Below, piece after piece: positions 22,332 through 32,042 of a stretch of DNA of 34,182 nucleotides. The first letter of the stretch is position 1. Each line of letters begins with the position of its first letter. Position numbers and translations under genes: made by a program. The stretch is from Alistipes sp. ZOR0009 (GTDB lineage: Bacteria > Bacteroidota > Bacteroidia > Bacteroidales > ZOR0009). Below the pieces are notes generated by a model, which saw only the letters and a list, made by a program, of their open reading frames with translations, searched no databases and was not told the origin of the DNA. The stretch is taken from NCBI RefSeq assembly GCF_000798815.1, contig NZ_JTLD01000059.1:1-34182 (forward strand), in the 5' to 3' direction.

Positions 22332-24626
22332 ATGAGAAGATTCATTAGTTTTATTGCTTGTGCATTTGTGTTGATGTCGTTTACTCCGAAAGGTAAAAGC
22401 GACGTGGAGTTGCGTGTAAACAGCATGCTTAAAAAGATGACGCTTGAGGAGAAGGTAGGGCAGATGGCCCAGATTACTCTCGACGTTATTGCTGCCGGAG
22501 GTGACAGGTATTCGAGTGCCGAACCTCTGCAGGTAGACAAGGCGAAGCTTCGTCATGCGGTTGTGAAGTATCACGTTGGGTCGGTTCTGAATACGACCAA
22601 CAACAGGGCGAGGGATATTGCCACTTGGAACCGTACTATTGGAGATATTCAGGAGGTGGCTACTAAAGAAACCCGTTTGAAGATTCCTATTATATACGGT
22701 ATCGATGCCATTCATGGTGCCACTTATTCGCTGGGTGCTACGATGTTTCCCCAGCAGATTGGGTTAGCTGCAACATGGAATCCAGCTCTAGCCAGAAAAA
22801 TGGGGGAAATTGCGGCCTACGAAACAAGAGCTTGTAGCATTCCTTGGAACTTTTCACCGGTGTTAGATTTGGGGGCTGATCCCCGATTTTCACGTCAGTT
22901 TGAGGGTTTCGGAGAGGATCCCTATCTAGGTTCAGTGCTTGGTGTGCAGCTGGTAAAAGGTTATGAGGGCGATAGCCGTAACATTGCAGGTTCCCATCAG
23001 GTAGCTTCCTGCATTAAGCACTTCTTGGGCTATGCAGTACCAATATCGGGTAAGGATAGAACTCCTGCTTATATTCCAGACAATGTGCTTCGCGAGTATC
23101 ATCTTCCTGCATTTAAAGCAGCAATAGATGCTGGTGCAACTACCATTATGATAAACTCTGGTATAATTAACGGAGTTCCTGTTCATGCAAATCCTTTGAT
23201 AATAACAAATTTACTAAAAAAGGAACTTGGTTTTAAAGGTCTTGTGGTTACCGACTGGGGGGATATCGAAAATCTGTATCGTCGAGATCGGGTTGCTGGA
23301 AGTGTCAAGGAGGCTGTGAAAATGGCGGTCAATGCTGGAATAGACATGTCTATGATCGCTTACCAGTACGAAGAGTTTTGCGATGCCTTAGTTGAGCTGG
23401 TAAAAAGTGGTGAGGTAAAGCAATCACGCGTGGACGATGCAGTACGAAAGATTCTGAGATTAAAATTGGAGTTGGGACTTTTCGAAAAACCGGTTTCAGA
23501 TAGCCATAGCTATCCGTTATATGGCTCGGAAGAGTTTGGAAAGGTTGCTTACGCCTCCGCTTTAGAGTCGATTACGCTGCTAAAAAATAGTAATGGAATT
23601 TTGCCCCTTACTAAGGGTGCAAAAATATTGGTTGCTGGACCCAATGCCAACTCCATGCGTTCTCTTAATGGGGGATGGAGCTACTCCTGGCAGGGAGAAA
23701 AAACCGATGAGTACACAGAGCGGTTCAATACGTTCTACGAAGCTATCAGCAGGAGTAACGGTGACGAGAATACTCGCTTTGTTCCAGGGGTCTCCTACGA
23801 TAAGGACATAAAGTATTATAAAAGCCATAAGGACAAATTTGATGAGGTGCTTGCTGCAGCTCGCTGGTCCGATGTGGTCGTACTCTGTTTAGGAGAAAAC
23901 TCGTATACAGAGAAGCCTGGGGACCTGCAGGATATGCATATCGACGACCTGCAGGTAGAGTTGGCTACTGAGGTGGCAAAGTCGGGTAAGCCTGTAATTC
24001 TGGTTCTTAACGAGGGCCGTCCTCGTGTTATATCACGAATAGAATCGTTGACGAATGGCGTAATACAAACCTATTTGCCAAGTAATTATGGAGGAGATGC
24101 TCTTGCTGCCATCATTTTTGGCGATGAGAATCCATCTGGAAAGTTGCCTTACACCTATCCTTCAGCCCCCAATTCGTTGGTTCCCTACTACCATAAGCCT
24201 TCTGAGGAGCAGAAGAAGATGGTTGGGGCGTACGACTACGAAGGAGACTACAATCCTCAGTATGAATTTGGATTCGGATTAAGCTATACAACTTTTTCCT
24301 ACTCAAACATGAAGGTAACTAAGGTTACGATGGGAGCAAACGAAGAATTTACCGTTTCGGTTGATGTAACCAATACCGGAAAGCGTGCGGGCAAGGAGGT
24401 GGTACAGCTATACTCTTCTGATCTAGTTGCCTCTATCACTCCCGACGTGAAGCGCCTTCGTCGCTTCGAAAAAATTGAATTAAAACCTAATGAGACAAAG
24501 ACTGTTGTATTTAGCCTTTCTACTCGCGATCTCGCATTTGTTGACATGCATAACAGGTGGATTGTAGAACCTGGGCAGTTTGAATTGAGAGTCGGTAATC
24601 TGAGCCAGTTGGTTATTGTTAAGTAA
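22332..24626 (+). CDS. bglX: Glycoside hydrolase family 3 beta-glucosidase (BglX-like)
   Basis: The 764-residue enzyme has a signal peptide (MRRFISFIACAFVLMSFT), so it should be periplasmic. The GH3 N-terminal barrel (about 30-380) shows the substrate-contact stretch KHF (229-231) and the nucleophile Asp308 in VVTDWGD. The second domain (about 405-620) and a fibronectin-III-like C-terminal domain (about 670-755) follow, giving normal family length. It releases glucose from non-reducing ends of beta-glucans or oligosaccharides. As the first gene of a PUL with two GH30 enzymes, gentio-oligosaccharides (beta-1,6) are the likely substrate. It lies 33 bp before susC in the same operon. Confidence 0.93.
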   Translation: MRRFISFIACAFVLMSFTPKGKSDVELRVNSMLKKMTLEEKVGQMAQITLDVIAAGGDRYSSAEPLQVDKAKLRHAVVKYHVGSVLNTTNNRARDIATWNRTIGDIQEVATKETRLKIPIIYGIDAIHGATYSLGATMFPQQIGLAATWNPALARKMGEIAAYETRACSIPWNFSPVLDLGADPRFSRQFEGFGEDPYLGSVLGVQLVKGYEGDSRNIAGSHQVASCIKHFLGYAVPISGKDRTPAYIPDNVLREYHLPAFKAAIDAGATTIMINSGIINGVPVHANPLIITNLLKKELGFKGLVVTDWGDIENLYRRDRVAGSVKEAVKMAVNAGIDMSMIAYQYEEFCDALVELVKSGEVKQSRVDDAVRKILRLKLELGLFEKPVSDSHSYPLYGSEEFGKVAYASALESITLLKNSNGILPLTKGAKILVAGPNANSMRSLNGGWSYSWQGEKTDEYTERFNTFYEAISRSNGDENTRFVPGVSYDKDIKYYKSHKDKFDEVLAAARWSDVVVLCLGENSYTEKPGDLQDMHIDDLQVELATEVAKSGKPVILVLNEGRPRVISRIESLTNGVIQTYLPSNYGGDALAAIIFGDENPSGKLPYTYPSAPNSLVPYYHKPSEEQKKMVGAYDYEGDYNPQYEFGFGLSYTTFSYSNMKVTKVTMGANEEFTVSVDVTNTGKRAGKEVVQLYSSDLVASITPDVKRLRRFEKIELKPNETKTVVFSLSTRDLAFVDMHNRWIVEPGQFELRVGNLSQLVIVK

Positions 24627-24659
24627 AACAGCTAAGTGTCTTTTTAAAACAACGCAGAT

Positions 24660-27650
24660 ATGGAAACTAACCTATTTTTGAGAATCGCAAAGCTGAAGAA
24701 CAAGGGGTGGTGCACCTTGTTCTTGGTGCTCGGACTCGTCTTTTTGCAGCTCAGCTCATTTGGACAGACGGGAACAGTTACAGGCACAGTAAAGGATGAC
24801 GACAAAACTCCTACACCTGGAGTTAATGTCACGATTAAAGGGACTACCACAGGTGCTGCAACTGATGTTAATGGAAAATATGCAATCAAGGCGGCATCTA
24901 CTGATGTGCTGGTATTTTCATTTATCGGAATGCAAACGATTGAGGTTTCTGTTGGAAACCGAAAGGTGGTCGATGTAATTTTGAAGTCAGAGACAAAAAA
25001 ATTAAATGAGCTGGTAGTGATTGGCTATGGCTCTGTTCAGAAGAAGGATGTTACTACTGCTGTATCCACCGTGTCGGCAAAGGAGATCGCCGATAGGCCT
25101 ATTGTTTCGGCTGCGCAGGCGTTGCAGGGCAAGAGTGCTGGTGTTCAGGTGGTGCAGCCATCAGGCAAACCGGGAGTCGGACTCTCTATCAGAGTACGAG
25201 GTTCTACCTCGGTGGTGGCCAGCAACGAACCGTTGTATGTTGTTGATGGTATTCCAACCGATGGTGTATCTAACCTTTCTCCAAATGATATCGAGAATAT
25301 GGTTATCCTTAAGGATGCCTCTTCTGCTTCGATCTACGGGGCGCGTGCTGCTAATGGGGTGGTGTTAATCACGACCAAACGCGGTAAGTCGGGTAAGGCG
25401 CTGCTTTCGTTTAACGCTTATACTGGAGTTTCCAAGATTGGAAAGACTATTGACGTGCTCAACACCGAGCAGTACCGTCAGCTGTTAAAAGATATAGGTG
25501 GAGCAAACCAGGTGCCCGATGGCATTTCAACCTATACCAACTGGAATGATGAGACCTTCAAAACGGGTACCATTCAAAGCTATCAACTTTCTGCCAGCGC
25601 AGGACGCGAGGGGTACTCGTACTACGTGTCAGGCGGTTATCAGGAGGAGAAGGGGATTGTTGCTCCGGCCAGCTTTAAGCGCTACACCTTTAGAGCGAAC
25701 ATGGATAACCAACTCAAAGAGTGGGTAAAGCTAACAACCAACTTCAGCATGTCGCGGGCGCAGAATATGAATGCTGCTGACAATGCAGGTTCGGGGCGTG
25801 GCGGGGTAATCCTGAGTGTGCTTAACACACCTCCATTCCTTTCTGTTTGGGATTCCAAAAATCCAAAGCAGTATGCAGCCAATCCATTTCAGCCTTCTTG
25901 GGAAAACCCGCTGGCGCAATCGGCTGCTAAAGATCAGAATACCGATTCTAAAATACAGGGAAGCGCTGCATTGGAGTTCTCCTTGCTAAAGGATTTAAAA
26001 TATAAGACGACCTTAGGGGTAGACTATAATGTACACAACTGGGACTACTATCTCGATCCTGTTCGAACCAACTGGGGGCGTAAAAATAATGGGCTGGGTA
26101 AGGCTGATCGTAGCTCATCTACTGTTTGGTTGTGGGAAAACCTGCTGACATACAGCAAGTCATTCAACAAGCTCAACTTTAACGGTATCTTGGGATCATC
26201 AACTCAAAGTTCACGATGGGATCATGCCTACATGGAGGGGAAGGATTATCCTGCGAATATACCGATTGAGACTCTTAATATTGCGAACCTAATTGATCCA
26301 TACAGCGCAAGCACATCAGCCTCCGAGTGGTCTGTACTATCCTACTTTGCTCGTGCTTCGTTTAACTACGACAATAAGTATCTGCTGACTGCCAACTTCC
26401 GTGCCGATGGTACTTCCAAAATGCCGTCTAATAATAGGTGGGGATATTTTCCTTCATTCTCTGCCGGTTGGAGGGTTAGCTCAGAACGCTTCATGGAATC
26501 AATTGCAAGTGTAGTAAACGATCTTAAGCTTCGTGTTGGCTGGGGAGAAACAGGAAACCAGGAGGGTATTGGTGACTACTACTACTATGGTACCTATGGA
26601 ATTACCCGCCGACCCATTACCGATCCTTACTCTGGTCCGCTGTTGTGGAGGCAAAGGATGAATAATCCTGACCTTAAGTGGGAAACTACAACCCAGTCAA
26701 ACGTTGGTGTCGATGTTTCATTCCTGAATTCTAGAATTACACTTAACATGGATGCCTACTACAAGAAGACAACCGATTTGCTGTTTGACGTTGTGTTCCC
26801 ATCTACGGTTGGCTTAGGAGCATTGAGACGTAATAATGGAGAGGTCGAAAATAAGGGCTTCGAGTTTAATATTACCTCACAGAATCTGAAAGGAGCGTTG
26901 GGTTGGACTACGGACTTCAACATGTCGTTTAACAGGAATAAAGTTACCAAGCTGGGATTGACCAAAAACTATCTCTACGGAGGTATTGAAAGCAACGGAC
27001 AGAGCATCATCCTGCTTAAAGAGGGTGTGTCGTTGGGTACTTTTTATGGCTACATCTCGGAAGGAGTGAATCCGGAGACCGGGGATATTATCTATAAAGA
27101 TTTGAACAGTAACGGTAAAATAGATCCAGACGATAGGACAATAATAGGTAACGCGCAACCTGACTTCATATTTGGGATGACGAACTCCTTTACTTGGAAA
27201 AATTTCAACCTCAACTTCTTTATTCAGGGAAGCTACGGGAACGATATCTTTAATGCCACTCGAATTGATACCGAAGGTATGTTTGATGTTAAAAACCAAT
27301 CTACGGAGGTGCTAAGGCGTTGGAAAAGGCCTGGTATGGTTACCGATATCCCACGTGCTGGAAATATCTACAACTCCAATAACTCTACCCGTTTTGTCGA
27401 AGATGGATCGTATGTTCGGCTCAAAAGTGTGACCCTTGGATATATGCTTCAGGGACGCTGGATGGGAAAGGTTGGCATTAATAAGCTGAACATTTATGTA
27501 ACAGGTCAAAACCTGCTAACGTTGACCAACTATTCGGGTTACGATCCCGAAGTGAATATGGGTGGTGGCAGCAGCACCGTTCTTGGGGTAGACTATGGAA
27601 CTTATCCTCAGTCTAAATCGGTGGTAGCTGGTGTAAATATCGAATTTTAA
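24660..27650 (+). CDS. SusC/RagA-family TonB-dependent outer-membrane transporter
   Basis: The 996-residue protein is the glycan importer of the PUL. It has an N-terminal signal (hydrophobic about 19-35, ending SSFGQ) and a carboxypeptidase-regulatory-like domain (about 38-110, GTVTGTVKDDDKTPTPGVNV). A SusC-type TonB contact and plug start follow (LNELVVIGYGSVQKKDVTTA), then SLSIRVRG and plug motif DASSASIYGARAANGVVLIT (about 219-238), and a 22-strand beta-barrel ending in an aromatic-terminated strand (VVAGVNIEF). It works with the SusD lid encoded 11 bp downstream, powered by TonB. The length is typical. Confidence 0.96.
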   Translation: METNLFLRIAKLKNKGWCTLFLVLGLVFLQLSSFGQTGTVTGTVKDDDKTPTPGVNVTIKGTTTGAATDVNGKYAIKAASTDVLVFSFIGMQTIEVSVGNRKVVDVILKSETKKLNELVVIGYGSVQKKDVTTAVSTVSAKEIADRPIVSAAQALQGKSAGVQVVQPSGKPGVGLSIRVRGSTSVVASNEPLYVVDGIPTDGVSNLSPNDIENMVILKDASSASIYGARAANGVVLITTKRGKSGKALLSFNAYTGVSKIGKTIDVLNTEQYRQLLKDIGGANQVPDGISTYTNWNDETFKTGTIQSYQLSASAGREGYSYYVSGGYQEEKGIVAPASFKRYTFRANMDNQLKEWVKLTTNFSMSRAQNMNAADNAGSGRGGVILSVLNTPPFLSVWDSKNPKQYAANPFQPSWENPLAQSAAKDQNTDSKIQGSAALEFSLLKDLKYKTTLGVDYNVHNWDYYLDPVRTNWGRKNNGLGKADRSSSTVWLWENLLTYSKSFNKLNFNGILGSSTQSSRWDHAYMEGKDYPANIPIETLNIANLIDPYSASTSASEWSVLSYFARASFNYDNKYLLTANFRADGTSKMPSNNRWGYFPSFSAGWRVSSERFMESIASVVNDLKLRVGWGETGNQEGIGDYYYYGTYGITRRPITDPYSGPLLWRQRMNNPDLKWETTTQSNVGVDVSFLNSRITLNMDAYYKKTTDLLFDVVFPSTVGLGALRRNNGEVENKGFEFNITSQNLKGALGWTTDFNMSFNRNKVTKLGLTKNYLYGGIESNGQSIILLKEGVSLGTFYGYISEGVNPETGDIIYKDLNSNGKIDPDDRTIIGNAQPDFIFGMTNSFTWKNFNLNFFIQGSYGNDIFNATRIDTEGMFDVKNQSTEVLRRWKRPGMVTDIPRAGNIYNSNNSTRFVEDGSYVRLKSVTLGYMLQGRWMGKVGINKLNIYVTGQNLLTLTNYSGYDPEVNMGGGSSTVLGVDYGTYPQSKSVVAGVNIEF

Positions 27651-27661
27651 ACCGCGAAATC

Positions 27662-29137
27662 ATGAGATATAAAATATATTGGGAGGTTACAGCGCTTGCT
27701 TTAATGCTTGCTGTTTCGTCGTGTGATGGACTCCTAGATAAAGAGCCTATTTCTGAAATTTCTGAAGGTATGGTGGGCGATAATGGTAATGCCAGCGATA
27801 CCATTCGTTTCAAGACAGCTGCTCAGGCTGAGTCGTTCCTTGGAACATGCTACAATGAGTTTCAAACCGAGTACTTTCAGCTCGACTACTATATTAATAG
27901 CGAGATGCAGTCGGACAACTCTTACCAAGGAGCCAATGGGGTGGAGCTGGAGCAGATTGAAAACTACCAACTTTCGCCAACAAATAAAAACATAACCCGC
28001 GACTGGGGATACTTGTATCGCTTTATAGGTAATGCCAACGTGGTTATAGATAATGTATTAAAAACTCCCGATCAAACCTTCCCTGATGCCAGGAAGCGAC
28101 AAATAAGAGCCGAAGCGCTAGTAATGCGCGCTTGGTGCTATTTCGACTTGGTGAGATTATACGGTGGTGTACCTTTGGTATTAAAGGCCATTCCATCAAT
28201 TAATTCGGGGAATGTCGAGAACGTATATCCGTTGCTTTATCCCGATCGCGCAACTGAAGATCAGGTATATGCACAGATTGAGAAAGATTTGATAGAATCA
28301 CTACCTCTTGTTCAGGAGTTTCCTGCTACTAAAGCAGTTGTTTCTAAAGCATTGGTAAACTCTTTACTAGCGAAATTCTATGCTACCAAACAACCTGCAG
28401 ATTGGGCAAAGGTTAAGCAGTATGCCCAAAATGTAGTTGGGGATACCCGATATGAGCTTTTACCCGATTATGCCGATCTATTTAAGGCTACAGCACAGAC
28501 TAATAGCAAGGAGTCGATCTTTGAGGTGCAGTATAACTTAGGGTCAAACGAGTTCTGGGGATACGATATGCATATGGGTACCGACTGGAAAAAGTTTAAT
28601 ACGCCAACTAATGATTTAGTAAAGGCGTTCGACAACGAGAATGATCAGATCAGGAAGGGTGTCTCCATTGCCTTTGCTGATGTTTCGGGGAAGTGGACCG
28701 ACAAGAACTGGGCTGTAACTGCCTACCCATTTGCTGGCAAGTATAAATCTCGTGGAGCGAAGGTAATGCTGGTTCGATTGGCAGATATTATGCTTCTTCT
28801 TGGTGAAGCGGAGAATGAGTTGGGTGGTACGACTGCTGCTCAGGGATGGTTGAATAAGGTTCGTAAGCGTGTTTCTCTACCCGAGACCTCAGCTGTAACA
28901 AAGGAGGACCTGCGCCTAGCCTTTGAGAAGGAGCGTCGACTTGAGCTAGCTTTTGAGGGACATCGTTGGTTCGACTTAAAGAGAACCAATCGTGTTATTC
29001 CCGTAATGAACGGATTTAAGGACAGCAAGGGGAGCAATATCTTTAAAGGTAAAATTCAACCTTATATGCTATTGTGGCCGGTGCCTCAGTCGGAAAGAGA
29101 TATGAATAGCAAGCTGACTCAAAACGCAGGATACTAG
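27662..29137 (+). CDS. SusD/RagB-family surface glycan-binding lipoprotein
   Basis: The 491-residue lipoprotein has a lipobox ending in SSC (Cys21) and the SusD-like N-terminal helices (about 50-200, with RAEALVMRAWCYFDLVRLYGG, a family signature, at about 149-169). The C-terminal part carries the conserved ERRLELAFEGHRWFDLKR (about 424-441) and the closing PQSERDMN-LTQNAGY. It forms the extracellular lid over the SusC barrel and helps select the oligosaccharide. The gene follows susC by 11 bp. Residues just after the lipid cysteine (DGLLDKEPI) fit surface display. Confidence 0.96.
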   Translation: MRYKIYWEVTALALMLAVSSCDGLLDKEPISEISEGMVGDNGNASDTIRFKTAAQAESFLGTCYNEFQTEYFQLDYYINSEMQSDNSYQGANGVELEQIENYQLSPTNKNITRDWGYLYRFIGNANVVIDNVLKTPDQTFPDARKRQIRAEALVMRAWCYFDLVRLYGGVPLVLKAIPSINSGNVENVYPLLYPDRATEDQVYAQIEKDLIESLPLVQEFPATKAVVSKALVNSLLAKFYATKQPADWAKVKQYAQNVVGDTRYELLPDYADLFKATAQTNSKESIFEVQYNLGSNEFWGYDMHMGTDWKKFNTPTNDLVKAFDNENDQIRKGVSIAFADVSGKWTDKNWAVTAYPFAGKYKSRGAKVMLVRLADIMLLLGEAENELGGTTAAQGWLNKVRKRVSLPETSAVTKEDLRLAFEKERRLELAFEGHRWFDLKRTNRVIPVMNGFKDSKGSNIFKGKIQPYMLLWPVPQSERDMNSKLTQNAGY

Positions 29138-29170
29138 TTTCTTAATTGTGAGGCTAAAAAATACTAGAGG

Positions 29171-30493
29171 ATGAAAAAAATCAATTACTCAATAATAGCG
29201 CTTGCATTGGCTGCCGGGATGATGTCGTGCAGCAAGAGCAGCGACGAGCAGTTGTCGACCCCCACTATTGTGTCGGCTACGCTTAGCCCTTCATCGCTTA
29301 CTTATGGAGACTCTTTGGAACTTAAAGCGGTTGTACACGATGAGATTACCCCGCTATCTACTCTAGAAGTCGCCTTTGAGGTTGATGGGGTGATTGTTCA
29401 GCGCCAGTCTATTCGAACAAAGGGTAACAACGTTACGGTCGATAAAAAGTTCCTTATTCCGTTTGCCAAGGGAGCAACCGAAGGGACTAAGGTGACAGCC
29501 TATCTTACCGCGATTAACATCGATGGCTATGAAGCGAAGCAAAGCGTGGTCGCTGTAACCATGCGTCGACCTGTCTTTGAAAAGCTTTACCTTCAGATGA
29601 AAAACGGAACAACGCTGGAACTTACTCCACGTGCCGGCAATGCAGATATTTACGAATCGGTAAAGGACTACTACTCAAATAATATTTTTGGAAGGGTTGT
29701 TTCTAAAAAAGACCTGACTGGTTATATTTGGGCTATGGTTGATAGTAAGATGGACTTGGCTGCCGATACCGACCCGTTTTTCAACCTGAACGATCCAACC
29801 ATGATTCCTGATAGGATTATTTTTAATACAAAAACGTTTGAGCTACAGTTCGAAGGTGTTAAGCTGGATCCAATGACTTTTAACGGAAATCAGTTTACGG
29901 TAAAGAAACCGGGTATTATGCAGCTTACTATGTCGTTGGTACAAAATCAGCTGGTAGATATTAAGGGTTTTTCCAAACTTGATGCGGCAATCGATCCAGA
30001 TTTCTTTGTAAAAGACGGAGATAAGTATAAGTTTTTGGGTGAATCAGGTAGCTACTACTTCCAGTATCACATCGATAATAACTTTATTTATGTAGAACAG
30101 AGCTCTTCTGTTTATCCAAATGCCTTGTGGGCTTGTGGTGTTGGAATGGGTAAACCGATGTCTCCGCTCAAGAAGACCACCAGCTGGAATTGGAATGAGC
30201 CTACCGACTACTGCTTTGTTCGTAAAGTTGGGGCTACAAAGTATCAGCTTACTGTATACCTCAAACATGAGACAGGTTTATCGTGGTCCGATGAGGTGAA
30301 CTTTAAGTTTTTCAACCAGAAGGGTTGGGGAGGGGAGTTTGATACTCGTACCTTAAAGACTTTACCAAACGGATTTGTTGCCAAATCAGATGGGAATGTT
30401 GGAGCAACTACCGATCTTGCAGAGGGAGTGTACAAGCTAACGCTTGATCTAGATCCCGCTGTGATGAGCCTAGATGCCGTAAAAATTCGATAA
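29171..30493 (+). CDS. Surface glycan-binding lipoprotein (SusE/F-position, DUF5125-like)
   Basis: The 440-residue lipoprotein has lipidation at Cys20 (MMSC) followed by SKSSDEQL, an acidic post-cysteine signal typical of surface-exported Bacteroidota lipoproteins. An Ig-like domain follows (about 31-132) and then larger beta-rich domains (about 136-300 and 300-440), containing Trp-rich stretches such as ALWACGVGMGK and TSWNWNEPTDYC that suit carbohydrate stacking. From memory, similar proteins (DUF5016/DUF5125/DUF5121 group) are the surface glycan-binding proteins of GH30-type beta-1,6-glucan loci. It comes 33 bp after susD and before a strong terminator. Confidence 0.82.
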   Translation: MKKINYSIIALALAAGMMSCSKSSDEQLSTPTIVSATLSPSSLTYGDSLELKAVVHDEITPLSTLEVAFEVDGVIVQRQSIRTKGNNVTVDKKFLIPFAKGATEGTKVTAYLTAINIDGYEAKQSVVAVTMRRPVFEKLYLQMKNGTTLELTPRAGNADIYESVKDYYSNNIFGRVVSKKDLTGYIWAMVDSKMDLAADTDPFFNLNDPTMIPDRIIFNTKTFELQFEGVKLDPMTFNGNQFTVKKPGIMQLTMSLVQNQLVDIKGFSKLDAAIDPDFFVKDGDKYKFLGESGSYYFQYHIDNNFIYVEQSSSVYPNALWACGVGMGKPMSPLKKTTSWNWNEPTDYCFVRKVGATKYQLTVYLKHETGLSWSDEVNFKFFNQKGWGGEFDTRTLKTLPNGFVAKSDGNVGATTDLAEGVYKLTLDLDPAVMSLDAVKIR

Positions 30494-30500
30494 ACGAATT

Positions 30501-30562
30501 AGCCTGCCAATGCGGAGGTGCGCTTTATGCTGCACTCTGCATTGGTACAGGCTTACTTTTTT
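30501..30562 (+). terminator. Intrinsic terminator inside the PUL
   Basis: AGCCTG-CCAATGC (30501-30513) pairs with GCATTGG (30539-30545) and, past a TA bulge, CAGGCT (30548-30553). A small inner GTGC/GCAC stem sits in the loop, and six Ts follow at 30557-30562. It separates the transport genes from the two GH30 genes, so the latter may be expressed at lower level by readthrough or have their own promoter. Confidence 0.85.
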
Positions 30563-30598
30563 ATAGGCGACTTTGTCGATTAATAAACTATAATAGAC

Positions 30599-32041
30599 AT
30601 GATGATGAAGCATCAGAAACTTCTTACGCTTATTTTTTGGCTCTTTTTGGCTACGGCCTGCTCCAAAAGTAGCGATAGCCCCGTGCCTGTGGATCCCAAT
30701 GGAGAGGTTCCTGTTGCAGGTAAAGTTCAGTCGTATACCACCAGCACTTCACAGCTGAGCTTGCTTAAGCTTAAAAATGTTGACTTCGGGGGGATGCCCG
30801 GCGACTTTACCATCAGGCTGGATTCTACGGCAACCTACCAACAAATGGATGGATTTGGAGCTGCTCTCACCGGATCTTCTGCTTACCTGCTGAACATGAT
30901 GGATGCTGCCAAACGGGCTGGAATTCTTCGAGATTTATTCGATCCTCAAACAGGGATTGGGATAAGTTACCTTAGAATAACAATTGGCTCTTCCGACTTT
31001 TCTTTGGGAAATTATTCCTACTGGGATACTGAGGGTGCTGCTGGATTTTCCATTCCGCTTCAAGATAGTAAAGATCTTATTCCAATCTTGAAGGAGATTG
31101 TTGCTATTAACCCGAAAATTAAGATAATGGCCTCTCCTTGGTCGGCACCGGCATGGATGAAGGGATCTAAAACTATGAATGGAGGTTCCCTGCTGGATGC
31201 AAATATGCCTGCTTATGCCGACTATTTTGTAAAGTATGTAAAGGCGTATAAGCAGATGGGAATCAACATTGACGCAATAAGTGTTCAGAATGAACCTGCT
31301 CATCAGACTTCCGGATATCCTACCATGCTTATGATTTGGCAGCAGCAGGCCATGTTTATCAAAGCTTTTCTGGGACCAAAATTTGCATCAGAAGGGATTA
31401 CTACTAAAATACTAATCTGGGATCATAATTTTGACGCTTGGGATTACCCTGTTAATATACTTAACGACTCCGATGCAAAGAAGTATATAGCCGGATCTGC
31501 CTTTCATGCATACGGAGGTGATGCTTCTGCAATGGGTAAGGTGCACGATGCTCATCCCGACAAGGATCTCTACTTTACCGAGCAGTCGGGCGGTAGCTGG
31601 GGACAGGGATTTGCAGGGGATCTGATGTGGTTTACAAAGAATATCTTTATTGGAACAACCAATAACTGGTCAAAAAATGTGCTGCTTTGGAATCTAGCGT
31701 TAAATCCTACAAACGGACCTACTAACGGTGGATGCACCACATGTAGAGGTGTTATCACCATTGATGGGAGTAGCGTTACCAAGAATGTGGAGTACTATGC
31801 TATCGGTCACTTTTCTAAGTTTGTGCGCCCTGGCGCGGTACGAATTGGGAATAGTATTATCGGCAATGCCAGTATTGCTGCCTCTGTAAGCTACTCCTCA
31901 TTTATGAATAGCGATGGCACAAAATCTGTGGTGGTGGCAAATTCGCAGTCACAACCTGTAAGCTACTCCATACAGTGTGGAAATCGTCGCTTTACCTACA
32001 TGCAAGAAGGGGGAACTGTTGTAACCTTTAACTGGAAGTAA
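30599..32041 (+). CDS. GH30 lipoprotein, probable surface endo-beta-1,6-glucanase
   Basis: The 480-residue enzyme carries a lipobox (LATAC, Cys21) followed by SKSSDSP, so it is probably shown on the cell surface. The GH30 barrel has the acid/base Glu232 in SVQNEPAHQT and the nucleophile Glu328 in YFTEQSGGSW, plus ASPWSAPAWMK (178-188). A short beta-sandwich at the C-terminus (about 410-480) completes the family fold. The match to its neighbours and to known PULs suggests subfamily 3, beta-1,6-glucan cleavage; a glucosylceramidase-like role is less likely. It starts after an intrinsic terminator and abuts its paralogue, with one base between the two genes. Confidence 0.9.
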   Translation: MMMKHQKLLTLIFWLFLATACSKSSDSPVPVDPNGEVPVAGKVQSYTTSTSQLSLLKLKNVDFGGMPGDFTIRLDSTATYQQMDGFGAALTGSSAYLLNMMDAAKRAGILRDLFDPQTGIGISYLRITIGSSDFSLGNYSYWDTEGAAGFSIPLQDSKDLIPILKEIVAINPKIKIMASPWSAPAWMKGSKTMNGGSLLDANMPAYADYFVKYVKAYKQMGINIDAISVQNEPAHQTSGYPTMLMIWQQQAMFIKAFLGPKFASEGITTKILIWDHNFDAWDYPVNILNDSDAKKYIAGSAFHAYGGDASAMGKVHDAHPDKDLYFTEQSGGSWGQGFAGDLMWFTKNIFIGTTNNWSKNVLLWNLALNPTNGPTNGGCTTCRGVITIDGSSVTKNVEYYAIGHFSKFVRPGAVRIGNSIIGNASIAASVSYSSFMNSDGTKSVVVANSQSQPVSYSIQCGNRRFTYMQEGGTVVTFNWK

Positions 32042-32042
32042 T

